Below are positions 53,023 to 63,900 of a stretch of DNA of 64,000 nucleotides, in pieces; positions within the stretch are counted from its first letter, which is position 1, and each line of letters starts with the position of its first letter. Under the pieces are notes generated by a model that saw only the letters and a program-made list of their open reading frames with translations, did not search any database and was not told where the DNA came from. The stretch is from Diacronema lutheri. Lineage: Eukaryota > Haptophyta > Pavlovophyceae > Pavlovales > Pavlovaceae. A program made the translations under genes and the position numbers. The stretch covers positions 126,501 through 190,500 of the forward strand of contig JAGTXO010000026.1 of NCBI GenBank assembly GCA_019448385.1. The letters run 5' to 3'.

Positions 53023-54195
53023 CTATCCCCCCACGCCCGGCGGCGGCGGCGATGAGCGCGCGCGCGCGCAGTACCACCCCTCGGCCTGGAGCGCGACGGC
53101 CTGGTCGCCCGCAGAGCACCAGCCCGTTCGCAGCTCGCGCGCGAAGAGCTCGAGCTTGGTGCCGTCGGGCGCAAAGCTGCGCTCACGCACGTGCTGCCGG
53201 ACGATCGCCTCGAGCGGAGGCTTGACCGAGTGGCCGACGGGGCACGCGCAGATCACGCGCCGCGCGGGCAGCCGGTCGGCCCAGTCGGGCGCGCCCCTCA
53301 CGCCAAGCAGCATCGGCTCCCACGGCTTGCGGTGGGGAGAGTCGACACTGCCCGTCACCAGCTCGCCGGCGCCCGCCGTCAGCTTGAGCCAGAACCAGGT
53401 GGCCACGTGCCTGAGCCCCCACTCGGGGAAGAGCGCGTGCACCACCCAGTCGGACAGCGCCTTATTGTTGGTGCACCACACGATCACGACCGACCCGACG
53501 TCGCTCAGCAGCGGACCAAGCCGCACGTGGCTCGCGAGCACACGACGTACGTCGACGGTCTCGTACGCGCGCGCGCGCTGCGCCGAGTGCGATGGCCACG
53601 GCGGGTCGAGCACGACAAGCTCGAAGCCGTCCGCCGGGCGGATGCGCGCGAGCGCATCCTGCCACTCGCGCATCGCGCTCACGACGCACGCGCTCCGCGC
53701 GGGGAGCAGCCAGCGGCGGCCAGCGGCGCGCAGCCAGAGCGACTCGCACGACACGTTGGTGATCCACCGGTGCGGGGGGTCTCCGATCTCGCGCTCCGCG
53801 CTGTCCCCGTCCACGCGCAGCTCGGCGAGCTTCGCCGCCGACGCCCCCGCACGTGCGGAATGGGCCACGATGTCAAGGCCGCCGCCGGGAGGCGCCTCGG
53901 CGCAATCGCAATCAGGCGCACGCCAGAGCCACGCCTGCCCGCCCGCGCGGAGCAGCGCGGCGTGCGCGCGGCCCACCGAGGCGCATAGCCCCGGCTCGTT
54001 CTCGACGAGCGCGCGCGGCGCGCGCGCGAGTGCGGCTGCCGTCGCGCGCGCGCGCTTGCGCCCGACCACGGCGCCACACGCCTGCGCGCCCATGCTATAA
54101 GGCTGTCGGACGGGGCGCCAGATGGCTGCGCACCGCCCAGGGCCTCGGGCCTCGAGCTGGTCGACGACGTCCACGCCAAACGTGCAATCCGCCAT
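53023..54195 (-). CDS. METTL4: METTL4-like MT-A70 adenine methyltransferase
   Basis: Intronless gene for 390 residues. The C-terminal half is an MT-A70 domain: FELVVLDPPWPSHSAQRARA with the catalytic DPPW near residue 195, SVVIVWCTNNKALSDWVV, ATWFWLKLTAGAGELVTGSV, HRKPWEPMLLGVRG and GHSVKPPLEAIV. The HRKPxEPMLLG and HSxKPPL blocks are those of METTL4 (Ime4-like clade 3), not METTL3/METTL14, which fits the missing CCCH fingers. METTL4 has been linked to m6Am of U2 snRNA and to 6mA in DNA. The target here is open. The start used, MADCTFGVDVVDQLEARGPG, leaves only 19 bp to the TFIIA-like gene on the other strand. An internal Met at about 54093 is an alternative. Confidence 0.88.
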   Translation of the reverse strand: MADCTFGVDVVDQLEARGPGRCAAIWRPVRQPYSMGAQACGAVVGRKRARATAAALARAPRALVENEPGLCASVGRAHAALLRAGGQAWLWRAPDCDCAEAPPGGGLDIVAHSARAGASAAKLAELRVDGDSAEREIGDPPHRWITNVSCESLWLRAAGRRWLLPARSACVVSAMREWQDALARIRPADGFELVVLDPPWPSHSAQRARAYETVDVRRVLASHVRLGPLLSDVGSVVIVWCTNNKALSDWVVHALFPEWGLRHVATWFWLKLTAGAGELVTGSVDSPHRKPWEPMLLGVRGAPDWADRLPARRVICACPVGHSVKPPLEAIVRQHVRERSFAPDGTKLELFARELRTGWCSAGDQAVALQAEGWYCARARSSPPPPGVGG

Positions 54196-54214
54196 TGCCC
54201 ACGAAGCGCGCGCG

Positions 54215-55416
54215 ATGGCCGAGCACGACCCAGCACACGTGATCCGGCTGTATCGGGACAGCCAGATGGGCGTGTGCCTCGACGAGGCGCTGGGCGAGCT
54301 GGCCGTGCGGCATGGGCTATCCAAGGAGCTCCACGAGGACACCATGGCGCAGTTCGATCACGTGCGCGCGCGCGCGCCCCTGCCCCCGAGGGGCACGCCC
54401 AGAGTCTCCGCGGCCTGCGCGCGTCGCCGCGCGCCTCACGCGTCGTGCTGTGGCGCCTCGCTCGCTTGCGCGCTGCGCCGCGGCAGGACATGCTCGCTGC
54501 GCTCGAGAAGCATGCCGGCCCTCCGGTGACGATCCGCGGGCGCGTCGTCACCTTCAAATTCTACCTGAACACGTGGCACTTTGACCTGCAGCCCGGCTAC
54601 GCGACGTGGGACCGGCCGTCGAATGCTCAGGGCTGGGTGCGCTTCGAGCGCCTCCGCCTCGTGCTCGCGGATAAGGTGAAGGTGGACCAGATCCGCGCCG
54701 CGCAGACAAGCGGCGTGCCGCCGCCCTCGCCGCCGCCGCCCTCGCCGCCGCCCTCGCCGCCTCACCCGCCCGTCGTTGGCGACGAGAGCGACGACGACAG
54801 CGGCGGAGCAGGTGCGCGCGCGAGGGCGCCCGCGCGCGGCGCGACACCCACCGCGCCCGTGATCGGCGACGAGTCGGACGACGACGTCGCGCCGGCGGGA
54901 GCGCAGGCGGCGCGGCCGGCGGCGCGGCGGTCGACGAGCCCGGGCGTGGGCGACGATGGCGTCGATGACGAGCAGCAGCACAACGGCGGCGCGAACGTGC
55001 AGGCCGGGCACAAGAGGATGCGCTCGCCCGCACGCGGCACGGTCCACGCGGCGATCGGCGACGAGGACGACGACGACGGCGACGCGGGTGGCAGCGCGCC
55101 CTCGCGCGCTCCGGTTACGACCAGCCGCTCGTGCGAGGCGGGCAAGTCTGACGACGAGCTCGGCTCAGACGACGACGACGTGGCGGACGAGGAGGTGAGC
55201 GCGCTGCTCGACAGCCGCACGTTCGCGCACGCGCCGTGCGTGCGCGCGCTCTTCACGAGGGCGGTGCACAGGCGCGACACTTTTAAACTCGAGCTGCAGC
55301 TCGGCCTCCTTTCGGAGAGCAGTCGCGTGCACCTCTTCCGCGAAGGCCGGTGCGAGCTCGACTTTGTCGACCAGGCGGCCTACGACGAGAAGCTGCGGCG
55401 CATGGGCATGCTTTGA
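54215..55416 (+). CDS. TFIIA gamma-beta fusion (single-chain TFIIA-like)
   Basis: Exons 54215-54361 and 54487-55416 encode 358 residues. Residues 8-49 match the helical N-terminus of TFIIA gamma (VIRLYRDSQMGVCLDEALGE, MAQFDH). Residues 50-115 match its beta-barrel half (IRGRVVTFKFYLNTWHFDL, LVLADKVKVDQIRA). A linker of about 160 residues follows with four copies of a GDESDDD-type acidic motif. Residues from about 277 match the C-terminus of the TFIIA alpha/beta precursor: SDDDDVADEE, then an AVHRRDTFKLELQLGLL strand pair and VHLFREGRCELDF, aligning with IHRSKNKWKFHLKDGIM and DYIFSKAIGDAEW. No alpha-subunit helices are seen. TFIIA stabilises TBP on promoters. The intron is GT-AG, 125 nt. The gamma assignment is strong. 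The beta assignment is by eye. Confidence 0.75.
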
Positions 55417-55514
55417 TTTTGCCGCTGGGGGTCAGTTGTCCGTGACTGTGACTGCTGTGATCAGTCAGCGCAAGACGGACGGCCCAAAGTCCCGCGTGCA
55501 CGTCCGCCATCGAA

Positions 55515-56429
55515 ATGCCCTCGGCGCGCCTTCTCGCGCTCGTACTGGGCCTCGGCATCGTCGCGGGCGCTCCGCTGCGCAGGCCGCGCCTGTCCGCATG
55601 GCGCGGTGGCGCGGCCGGCGGGTTAAGCGAGCACCGCCGCCGGCCTGGATTGGTCGGCGCGGAGCGCGCGTACGACGGCATCCCCATACACGCCGCGCCG
55701 GAGCGCGTGAGGGAGCAGTTCGTCGAGCGCGTGTACGGCACGCTGTCCATGCAGCTGCTTGCAACGATGGCTTTGTGCTGGTACGCGCTCACACACCAGC
55801 CGCGCGCGCTCGTCAACATCCTACGCAGCAGCGGCTTGACGCTCGCGGCCATCGTCTCGCCCATGCTCGTGACCACGGCGATCAGCAGTTCGCCGGGCGC
55901 ACGCAAGTCCCCGTTCTGGGCATACGCCTTCCTTGCGCTTTTCACTGCGTCCGAGGCGCTCGTGCTGTCACTCGTGATGCTGTTCGTGCCGCGCGAGGTC
56001 GTGCTGCGCGCCGGCGTGACCACCGCTGCCGTCGTCGGCTGGCTTTCGCTGTACGCGCGTGCGACGAGGCGCAACTTCACACGGACGGGGCCGACGATCG
56101 TGCGTGGCCTGTGCGCGCTCGTTGTGCTCGAGCTGCTGCAAATCACCTTCTTCCGTCGCTCGCCGCTCTTGCATTCGCTGTACTCAGCGGGCGGTGCGCT
56201 CGCATGCGCTGCGCTGCTTGTCGTCAACACGCAGCAGATCGTCGGCGGCACCTCGCAGCACGCGACCATCGCGCCTGACGAGCACGTGCTCGCGTCGATT
56301 CTGCTCTACACGGACATCGTCGCGCTCTTCATCCGCTTGATGGAGCTGATGGGCGGCGGTGCGAGCGGTGGCTGGCGCTCGAGGGACGAGGACGAGGAGG
56401 AACGCAGGGGCGGCTTCATGGACTTGTGA
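55515..56429 (+). CDS. TMBIM / Bax-inhibitor-1 family membrane protein
   Basis: Intronless gene for 304 residues. An N-terminal signal-like segment (ARLLALVLGLGIVAGAPL) and Arg-rich stretch precede a seven-helix UPF0005 domain starting at FVERVYGTLSMQLLATMALC. Typical blocks are LVTTAISSSPGARKSPFWAY, ALFTASEALVLSLVML, VVNTQQIVGGTSQHATIAPD and the last helix HVLASILLYTDIVALFIRLM. The family forms proton-sensitive Ca2+ leak channels of ER, Golgi or plastid membranes. The added leader suggests plastid or ER targeting beyond the usual topology. The tail is acidic (RDEDEEERR). Confidence 0.82.
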   Translation: MPSARLLALVLGLGIVAGAPLRRPRLSAWRGGAAGGLSEHRRRPGLVGAERAYDGIPIHAAPERVREQFVERVYGTLSMQLLATMALCWYALTHQPRALVNILRSSGLTLAAIVSPMLVTTAISSSPGARKSPFWAYAFLALFTASEALVLSLVMLFVPREVVLRAGVTTAAVVGWLSLYARATRRNFTRTGPTIVRGLCALVVLELLQITFFRRSPLLHSLYSAGGALACAALLVVNTQQIVGGTSQHATIAPDEHVLASILLYTDIVALFIRLMELMGGGASGGWRSRDEDEEERRGGFMDL

Positions 56430-56471
56430 CCCACCAGCCACGCCAGTTTCAGCGTGCACGTGCATGAGCCT

Positions 56472-57502
56472 TCATCCCGCCAGCGTGCCGCACAGCTCGA
56501 GTGGTGCTGCTTGCGTGAACATCGCGCTGAGCGAAAAGCAATGAGCGATTTGGCTGCTGGCTTGGTCGTGGGTGTGCTCGGCGGGGCTCGCGCAGTTGAA
56601 CGCGCCGGTGGGCGCGGCTGGCGGTGGCGCGGCTGCCGAGTGCACCTGGACAATGAGCGCACTCCGATTCCCCGTGGGCGGCGACAATGGCGCCAAGATC
56701 GGCACACCGCTCACGCACGCTCTCGGCTGCCGCAACGAACTGTGCGGCTGCTCGGGCGTCATGACAGCGAGCTGGTGCGGGGATGGCGGTGAGGCCCAGG
56801 CCGCCGCGAGCCGCAGCGTCTCCTCGGTCACGGGCGTCGGCGGATGTTCGAAGGCGCTAAAGATGCGCGTCGGGCTCGAGTCGACCCCGTCGGGCAGTAA
56901 GGGCGCAGTCGCAGGCGTCGTGCCGCCGAGCAGCGGCAGCGTTCCGCTTGTCGCAGCGTCAAGCTGTGACCCACAGGCAAAGCACTGCCGCACGTCGCCT
57001 GCCGTGCAGCTAACGCCGCCTAAGCTCGGCACAAATAGACGTTTCCGCAAGTGGTTGTTGTACCTGTTCTTGACCATCTGGTCGCTGCGCCCGGGCAGCA
57101 GCCTCGCGATCTCAGCCCACGACTGCGCGCCGTGCGGCGTGGAGGAGCGCCACACGAGCATAGGTTGGGGAGGAAAGGCGGTCATCAGTACGCGTGGCAG
57201 CCCAAAGCGGACACGCGCAATATTTGGCTCCGCGCTGCGGTCTTGCTCACCGAGCCAAGCTGCGCGTGCGCGTGCACGATCTGCATGTCCTCGGCGGCTG
57301 TCCACTCCGCCTTGCTCACGCCCGGGCGCAGCTGGTTCATCCAACGCTCTCGCGCCTGCTTCTCATTGCGATTGGGCAGGTGCGAGGCGATGTGCGCCCA
57401 ATTGTGCGCGCCGTTGCGCTCAACAGCGTCCCTCAGCAGCTTGTCCTCTTCGGTGGTCCATCGCCGCTTGATCGCCTGGGCGTCGCTCACGGATGGTGGC
57501 AT
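56472..57502 (-). CDS. R2R3-type MYB transcription factor
   Basis: Exons 57502-57251 and 57122-56472 encode 300 residues. R2 reads RRWTTEEDKLLRDAVERNG ... NWAHIASHLPNRNEKQARER, and R3 reads AEWTAAEDMQIVHAHAQLG, then after the intron SSWAEIARLLPGRSDQMVKN and RYNNHLRKRL. The three regular Trp (or aromatic) positions per repeat are present. The intron (128 nt, GT-AG) splits R3 at the common place. The long C-terminus is Pro/Ser/Ala-rich with a CxxC pair (QCFACGSQ) and is probably regulatory. It should bind DNA in the nucleus. Targets are unknown. Divergent from DNA ligase IV, with 138 bp between. Confidence 0.88.
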
Positions 57503-57640
57503 GAGCGGGTCCTCACATGCAAATGCTGATCCGCAGCCTGGCTTGACCAGTTTGGGCCGACCTGCTTGACCAGTTTGGGCAGGTCAGCCTTGCGTGTTGA
57601 ACTCGTCCAGGCGGAAGCGGCCAGTGACGAGCAGCGCGCG

Positions 57641-60600
57641 ATGTCAAGCGCACTCACGTTCGGCTGGCTGTGCGAGCGCCTCGACGCGGTGGCGCGCGCC
57701 GACGCGGGCTCGCGCTGGCGCCGGAGCTCGGCCAAGCGCGAGCATCTGCTTGCGCTCTTTGCCGACGTGCGGCGCGCTGGCGGCGGCGCGAGCGCCAATA
57801 CGTACGACTTTGTGCGGCTCCTGCTGCCCGAGGAGGACCGCGCGCGGCACTACGGGCTGCGCGAGGCCGCGCTTTGCGAGTGCTACGTCAAGGCGCTGCA
57901 GGCCAGCGACAGCCTCGCGTGCGCGTTGCGTGCGTGGAAGCAGCCCGGCGCGGTCGACACCGGCGCATTGCGCGGCGACATGGCCGACGCCCTTTCGCAC
58001 GCGCTCAAGGAGCGGTGCTCCCACTCGAGCCGCCTGTCCGTGCTGCAGGTCAATCAGCTCCTCGACGACCTCAGCGGTGTACGCGGCGACGCATCCACCG
58101 TGCAGATCGTGCGCGCCGTGCATTCGCTTGACTGGCGCGAGCACAAGTGGTTCGTGCGCATCGTTCTGAAGAGGATGCGCCTCGGCGTCAGCATCGGCGG
58201 CATCCTCTCTGCCGTGCACCCGTCCGCGGCCGCGCTTTTCGGCCAGACCGCGACGCTCGCAGACGTCTGCCGCAAGTGCGCCGACCCGGGCTATGCGCAC
58301 GACGGCAGCGACGTCGCCGTGCTCATGCCCGTGCGCGCGATGCTCGCCAGGCAGTCGACCATCGAAAAGGCGGCGCACACGCTCGCCACCACCGGCGACC
58401 ATTTTTTGGTTGAGCACAAGCTCGTCGGCGAGCGGGTGATGCTGCACGTGAGGCGCGAGCCATGCGCCCCACCCGAGCTGCTCTTCTTGACGCGCAGGCA
58501 CCAGGACTTAACAGAGGCATATGCGAACGCGTTGGCCTCGGCGATCGGCAAGGCGATGCTACCCTCCGTCAGCTCGTGCATCCTCGACGGCGAGATGCTC
58601 GCATGGGACGAGACGCTCGCGCGCCATCTGCCCGCGTCGCAAACGCGCTCCAATGCCACCGCGCAGAGCGTGGCACGCCACGCGAGCTACTTCGCCTTTG
58701 ACTTGCTCCTCCTCAACGGCCGCAGCTTGTTGGAACTGCCGCTCGCCCAGCGCAAACAGCAGCTGCGCGAGCACGTGCAGTCAGTCGAGCACCGGCTCGA
58801 GGTCGTCGAGGGCGAGATCCTCTCGCCTCGCGCGCGCGGCGAGACGGTGGCAGAGCGCTTGGCCGCACGGCTCGGCAAGGCGATGGAGCTGGGCTTTGAG
58901 GGGCTCGTGCTCAAGGCGCTGTCGCGCAGCTACGAGCCTGGCCAGCGCGGCTGGCTGAAGCTCAAGCCCGATTACGATGACGGCTGCGTGCGCACGCTCG
59001 ATTTGCTCATTGTCGGCGGCTACCACGGCTCTTGCACGTCCGGCCGGCACTGGCGGTCGAACGGCATCTCGCACTTCCTGCTCGGCGTTCGTGCACCTGC
59101 TGGAACGCCCATACCTCCCGACAGCGCGCATCCCGCCGTCTTCACCATCGGCAAGGCAAGAAATTCGCGTCGCCCTGCGCCGCGCGCGTCGCTGCGCGCA
59201 CGCCGTCATGCGCCACGCCGCGCGCTACGCTTGTTGCCGCCTCGCCGCGCTAGGTGGGCACCGGATACAGCGGGGACGAGCTCAAGCTGATGCGAGACAA
59301 GCTCGCCCCACACGCCGTGAGCTGGAAGGAGCGGCCCAACCCTCCTCATCTGTGCGGATGGAGGCCGACAAAAGGCGACGACCGCCCCGACATCTGGTGC
59401 GTCGCGGCGCCATCCCACCTTGGCTGCCACGCCCGCCCACGCGTGCGCGCGCGCCCGCTCACGCCGGCCGCGGGGTGAAGGTACGCGCCTGAGAGATCGC
59501 TTGTCGTCGAGGTGAAGGCGTACGACCTGTCGTCCGCCGAGATCGACGCGTTCCGCGCGGGGCTGGCGCTGCGCTTTCCGCGCGTCGTGCGCGTGCGGTA
59601 CGACAAGGGCTTTGAGGACGCAGCGACGATGGACGACGTCGCGCAGCTCTTTGACGAGCTCCGACGGACTGGACGGACTCTGAGCAACGCGCACTTTGGC
59701 GCGCCGACGGGCGGCCCGGCGCGTGCCGCCGATGCAGGGCGCACTGCTACAAAGCGGCCCAAGCTGGCACAGGAGGTGCTCGGCGGCAAGCTGCCCGCCG
59801 CGTACGCCAAGGGCGAGTACGCCGTCGGGTCCGATCTGTTCGTCGGCGCGGAAGTGGTCGCGCTCACCACGCCAGCCGACAGGCGCGACGAGCACTTGAT
59901 GCTCGCCGCCGCACGCGGCGCGACGCTTTCGATCAACCCGTCCTCCACGACGCGCTTTGTCATTGTCGACGCAGAGCTGCTCGATGGCGAAGAGCGAGCT
60001 CGCGAGGCGCTGCGACGCGAGGGGCGTGAGCTCGATTCGCGCGCGGTCGAGCTCGTCGGCGCGGCTCGCGCGTCCCGGCGCGACGAGCTGGACGCGGCAA
60101 GCCGAGCGCCTGGAGCGGGCCGCAGCGGCGACGAGAAGGGCGAGGGCACGCAGCGCCCTCGCGCACACGCACGCCCGTCCGTGGCCTTTGGCTCGCTCAA
60201 CATCGTTACGGCCGAATGGCTCGAGGCGTGCGCGCGCGAGGGCGCGCTCGTACCCATCGAGCCGCGCTACGCGCTGCACGTGTCCGACACCGCCGCCGCC
60301 GCCGCCGCCGAGGTGATGGACGAGTGGGGCGACCGCTTCTTCGAGCCGGCGAGCACTGACGCGCTGCGCACATCGATGCGCTTGGTGAGGAGGCAGCGCG
60401 CGCCGGCGCCAGAGGCCCGGCTGCTGTCAGATGCGCACGCGACGCTGTGGCGATGCGGGCTTGCGGACGAGGAGGTTGCGCGGCTCGACCCGCCGCCGAG
60501 TGGCGCGTTGCGCTGGCCGCGCCGCTGCGTCGCGCTGGTGCCCGCGGAGTGGGCGTTTGGCGTGCAGTGCTCGCGCTGCCCGCTGCGCGGCTCGCTCGCG

Positions 60601-60870
60601 TGCTGCGTGGCCGCGCTCAAGATGCTCGGCGCGCTCGTCGTGCATGCGCCTGCGGGCACCGTCTCGACGGTCGTGCTGCCGCAGGATGGCGTGGCTGCGT
60701 CGCGCGCTGCGCGGGAGCTGCGCGAGCGTTTCGATGCGCTCCGCGGCCACGGCGACCTCGTGCAGCGCGTGCGGTACGTGCACAGCGCGTGGGTCGACGC
60801 GTGCTGGCGCGAGTCGTCGTGGGTCGATGAGCAGGCGTTCGAGTTGGGGAATCCTTGCAAAGGCCGTTGA
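57641..60870 (+). CDS. LIG4: DNA ligase IV (NHEJ ligase)
   Basis: Exons 57641-59155, 59254-59396 and 59481-60870 encode 1,015 residues. It has the ligase N-terminal helical domain (FGWLCERLDAVARADAGSRW), the nucleotidyltransferase core (motif III ILDGEMLAWD, IIIa YFAFDLLLLNGRSLLELP, IV GFEGLVLKAL, V WLKLKPDY), an OB domain and two BRCT repeats (NIVTAEWLEACAREGALVPI and YVHSAWVDACWRESSW). Architecture and length fit LIG4, which seals double-strand breaks in end joining. Motif I reads HKLVGER: Lys260 is kept, but the usual Asp of KxDG is Val262. Intron 1 begins GCAAGA (GC-AG), and intron 2 is GT-AG with a phase-2 join giving DIWYAPERSLVVEV. A poly-Ala run sits near residue 770. Confidence 0.9.
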
Positions 60871-60987
60871 CACCGCGCCCTCAGGTCGTCGCGCATCGCG
60901 CGCCCGCATGCGCGGCCTGAATTGAGCCAGTCATTGTGGGCCGGGTCTCCCGCTCTCGCCAGTGCTGCACACGCCCCCGCGGGAAGA

Positions 60988-63900
60988 ATGGCCGGAGCGG
61001 AGGCGCTGCCCGCGTGCACTCTCGTCGACTGCCTCTGCGCGGTGCACGCGCCAGCCACGCCGGCGGCGGAGCGGCTGCGCGCGACGCAGCACCTCGAGGC
61101 ATTCAAGCAGCGCGCGCACGAGCACCTGCCCGAGCTTCTCGCGCTCGTCGCGCCGCTCCGCGCCGCGCAGGAGCGCCACTTCGCGATGCACACGCTCGTC
61201 GAGCTCGTGCGCGCGCGCTGGCCGTCGCTCGCCGAGTTGCGGCGCGCGGAGCTCAAGGCGCTGGCGCTGCAGCTCGTCGGTTTGTTGGGCGAGGCTGCCG
61301 AGCCCGCCTTCATCGCCGGCGCCGCGGTGCGCCTCGTGTGCGAGCTGGCGGTGCGCGAGTGGCCGCAGCGCTGGCCCGAGCTCGTCGACGAGCTGCTGCG
61401 CGCCGCCGAGCGCTCGCCGCGCCACGCGGCGCTCGCGCTCGAGTGCATGTCGTCGCTCGCGGACGAGGTGCGCGAGCACACCTCTGCGCGCCTTCCCGAC
61501 GCGCGCCACGCCGAGCTGTGCAAAAGCCTCGAGGCGGTGAGCGCGCACGTCGCGGCGCGCGCGCACGCGTGCGCCGCCGACGCGCTCGCGCACCTGCGCG
61601 CGTGCACGTCGGCGGCGGAGGCGGGCGCGGAGGAGGCGGCAGAGCTGGTGCGCGCGGCGAGCCGCGCGCTCTGCGCGCAGCTGCTGCCGCTCCCCGCCGA
61701 CGCGATCAATGCGCTCCGGCTCGAGGAGATTGGCGCCGCGCTGCTCGAGCTGCCGCCCGCGCTCGCCGCGCTCGGCGGCCGCGGTGTCGGCGCGCTCGGC
61801 GCGGCGGGGCAGGGGGACGACGCGCGCGCATCGGGGTGCGAGCTGCTCGCCGCGCTCGCCTCCGCCAAGGCGAGCGCGCGCGCCGCCGATCCCGCCGACG
61901 ACCTTGCGCTGCGCGCGGCGGACGCGGCGGTGCGCGCGCTCGGCGCCAAGAGCGTGCGCGCGTCGCTCGCGCGCCCGACCGCGCCGTCCGAGTACGCGCT
62001 GCACAAGCGGCTCGCGCAGCTCTTCACCGCACTTGGTGGCGCGCTGCTCGGCCGGTACCACAACCACGCGCAGCTCGGCAGCGCAGCCGCCGTCGCGGCG
62101 TCGGCGCGCGCCGGCGCGCTGTGCGAGGCGCTCGCGCGCGTCGTCGGCGTGCTGCTCGGGCTGATGGCGCACCCATCGCTCGCGCTGTGCGCGCCGATCC
62201 ACCCGTTCTGGACCGCGCTCCTCCGCTCAGAGCAGCTCGCCGCCGACGACGCGCGCGCGCGCGTGCGCGAGCAGCTGCCGCAGCTGCTGCGCTGTGCGCT
62301 TCTCAAGTTGCAGCGCGCGCGCGCATCCGACGCGCCGGTGCACGCGGACGCGGACGCGTACGCTGCGCTCGAGTGCGCAGACGAGGACGAGCTCGCTGAC
62401 GCGGCGGCGCGCGAGCGCGCGGCGGTCATCGGCTGGGTCGGCGCCGCCGTGTCGCGCGCGCCCGCCATTTGCGTCGCGTGCGGTGCGCGCTGGGCGGCCG
62501 AGGCGGCCGACCGAGCGGCGGGCGCGTGCGCGGGCTCCGCCGCGGACGATGAGGCGCGCAGCGTGCTCGCCGGCGCGTGCGCGCTGCTCGAGGCGATCGT
62601 GCGCGACGCGCAGCGCACGCCCGCGCTCGACGCGCTCGCCGCCGCCGCGGGCCACACGCGCGGCCGCGCGCTGCCGCCGCCGAGCGCTGAGGAGAGCGAG
62701 GCCGCCGCGCGCGTCGCCGCGGCGAGCGCCGCGCTGCTGCGCTGGCGGCCGGCGTCGGCGGCGCACGCGGCGCTGCAGGCGCGCGCGCTCGGCGCGCTCG
62801 TGCCCGCGTGGGCCGCGGGCAGCCCCGCGCCTCTCCTCGCCGGCGTGTTGCACGCGCTGCTCGCCCTCTGCGCGTGCGACGGCGGCGCGGACGCGCGCGC
62901 GCGCGCGGCCGCGGCCGACGCGCGCGCGCGCGCGGCCGGCGCGCTGGGCGCGCTCGCTCGGTGCGCTTTGGGCGAGCTGAGCGCGAACGGCATGGTGCCC
63001 GCCTTCCTCGAGGCCACGCTCAAAGCGCTGCTCGCCGGCGGGCTGGGCGGGCCGGCCGGCGAGGGCGGCGAGAGCGGCGTCGGCGGCGGCGGCGGCGGCG
63101 CGCACGACGACGACGGGAGCGTCGAGCGATCGCTGCTCGAGGCGTACGCTGCCGCGAGCGGCGCCGCGCCCTGCGCCGCCGACCAGCGCGCGCTTCTCAG
63201 CCGCGTCGCCGAGCCGCTCCTCGCAGCGCTCGACGAGGCGGGCGCGACGGAATCGGCCGAGGCCTTTGCGATCGTTGCGGGACTCGCGCCGGCGCGCGCG
63301 GGCGCGGACGGCTGGCGGGCCGTCGCGGCCGCCGCACCGGCGCGCGCGCGGCTGGTGCGCGCGCTGCGCGGCTTTGCCATCCTCTTACGCCGCGCGCCGC
63401 CGCCCGCGCCGACGGACGGCGGCGCGGCGGACGGCGGCCACCCGCTCGCGGCGCACGTGCCGCGCGCCGCGCGCGCGGCCGTGCGCGCGCTGCTGTGCAT
63501 CGACCGCCTCACGTGCCAGCCAGAGCTCGAGCCCGCCTCGGCGTTGTGCCCGCTCATCTCGCCGCAGCTGCTGCGCGCACGCGTGCTCGCGCTCACGCCG
63601 GCCGACCGATCGGCGTTGCTTGGCAGGGCTGAGCGATCGGCTGAGCAGCGGTTCGGCGCCCAACCCGGCGCGGGCGGCGACGGCGGCTCGCTGCGCGGCG
63701 ACGGGCACGGCGGCGGCGGCGGCGGCGCGGGCGGCGTGCACGACGACGCGAGCGCCGCTGACGCGGCGCGCGCGTGGCTGTGCGCCGTGCGGCGTGAGGC
63801 GTCTCGGCTTCTCGCGCTCGCCGCGACGGGCAGCGGCGGCGCGCTGCACAACGACCTGCCGTCGTTGCGCGCCGCCGTCGAGCTCGTGAGCTTCGCACCC

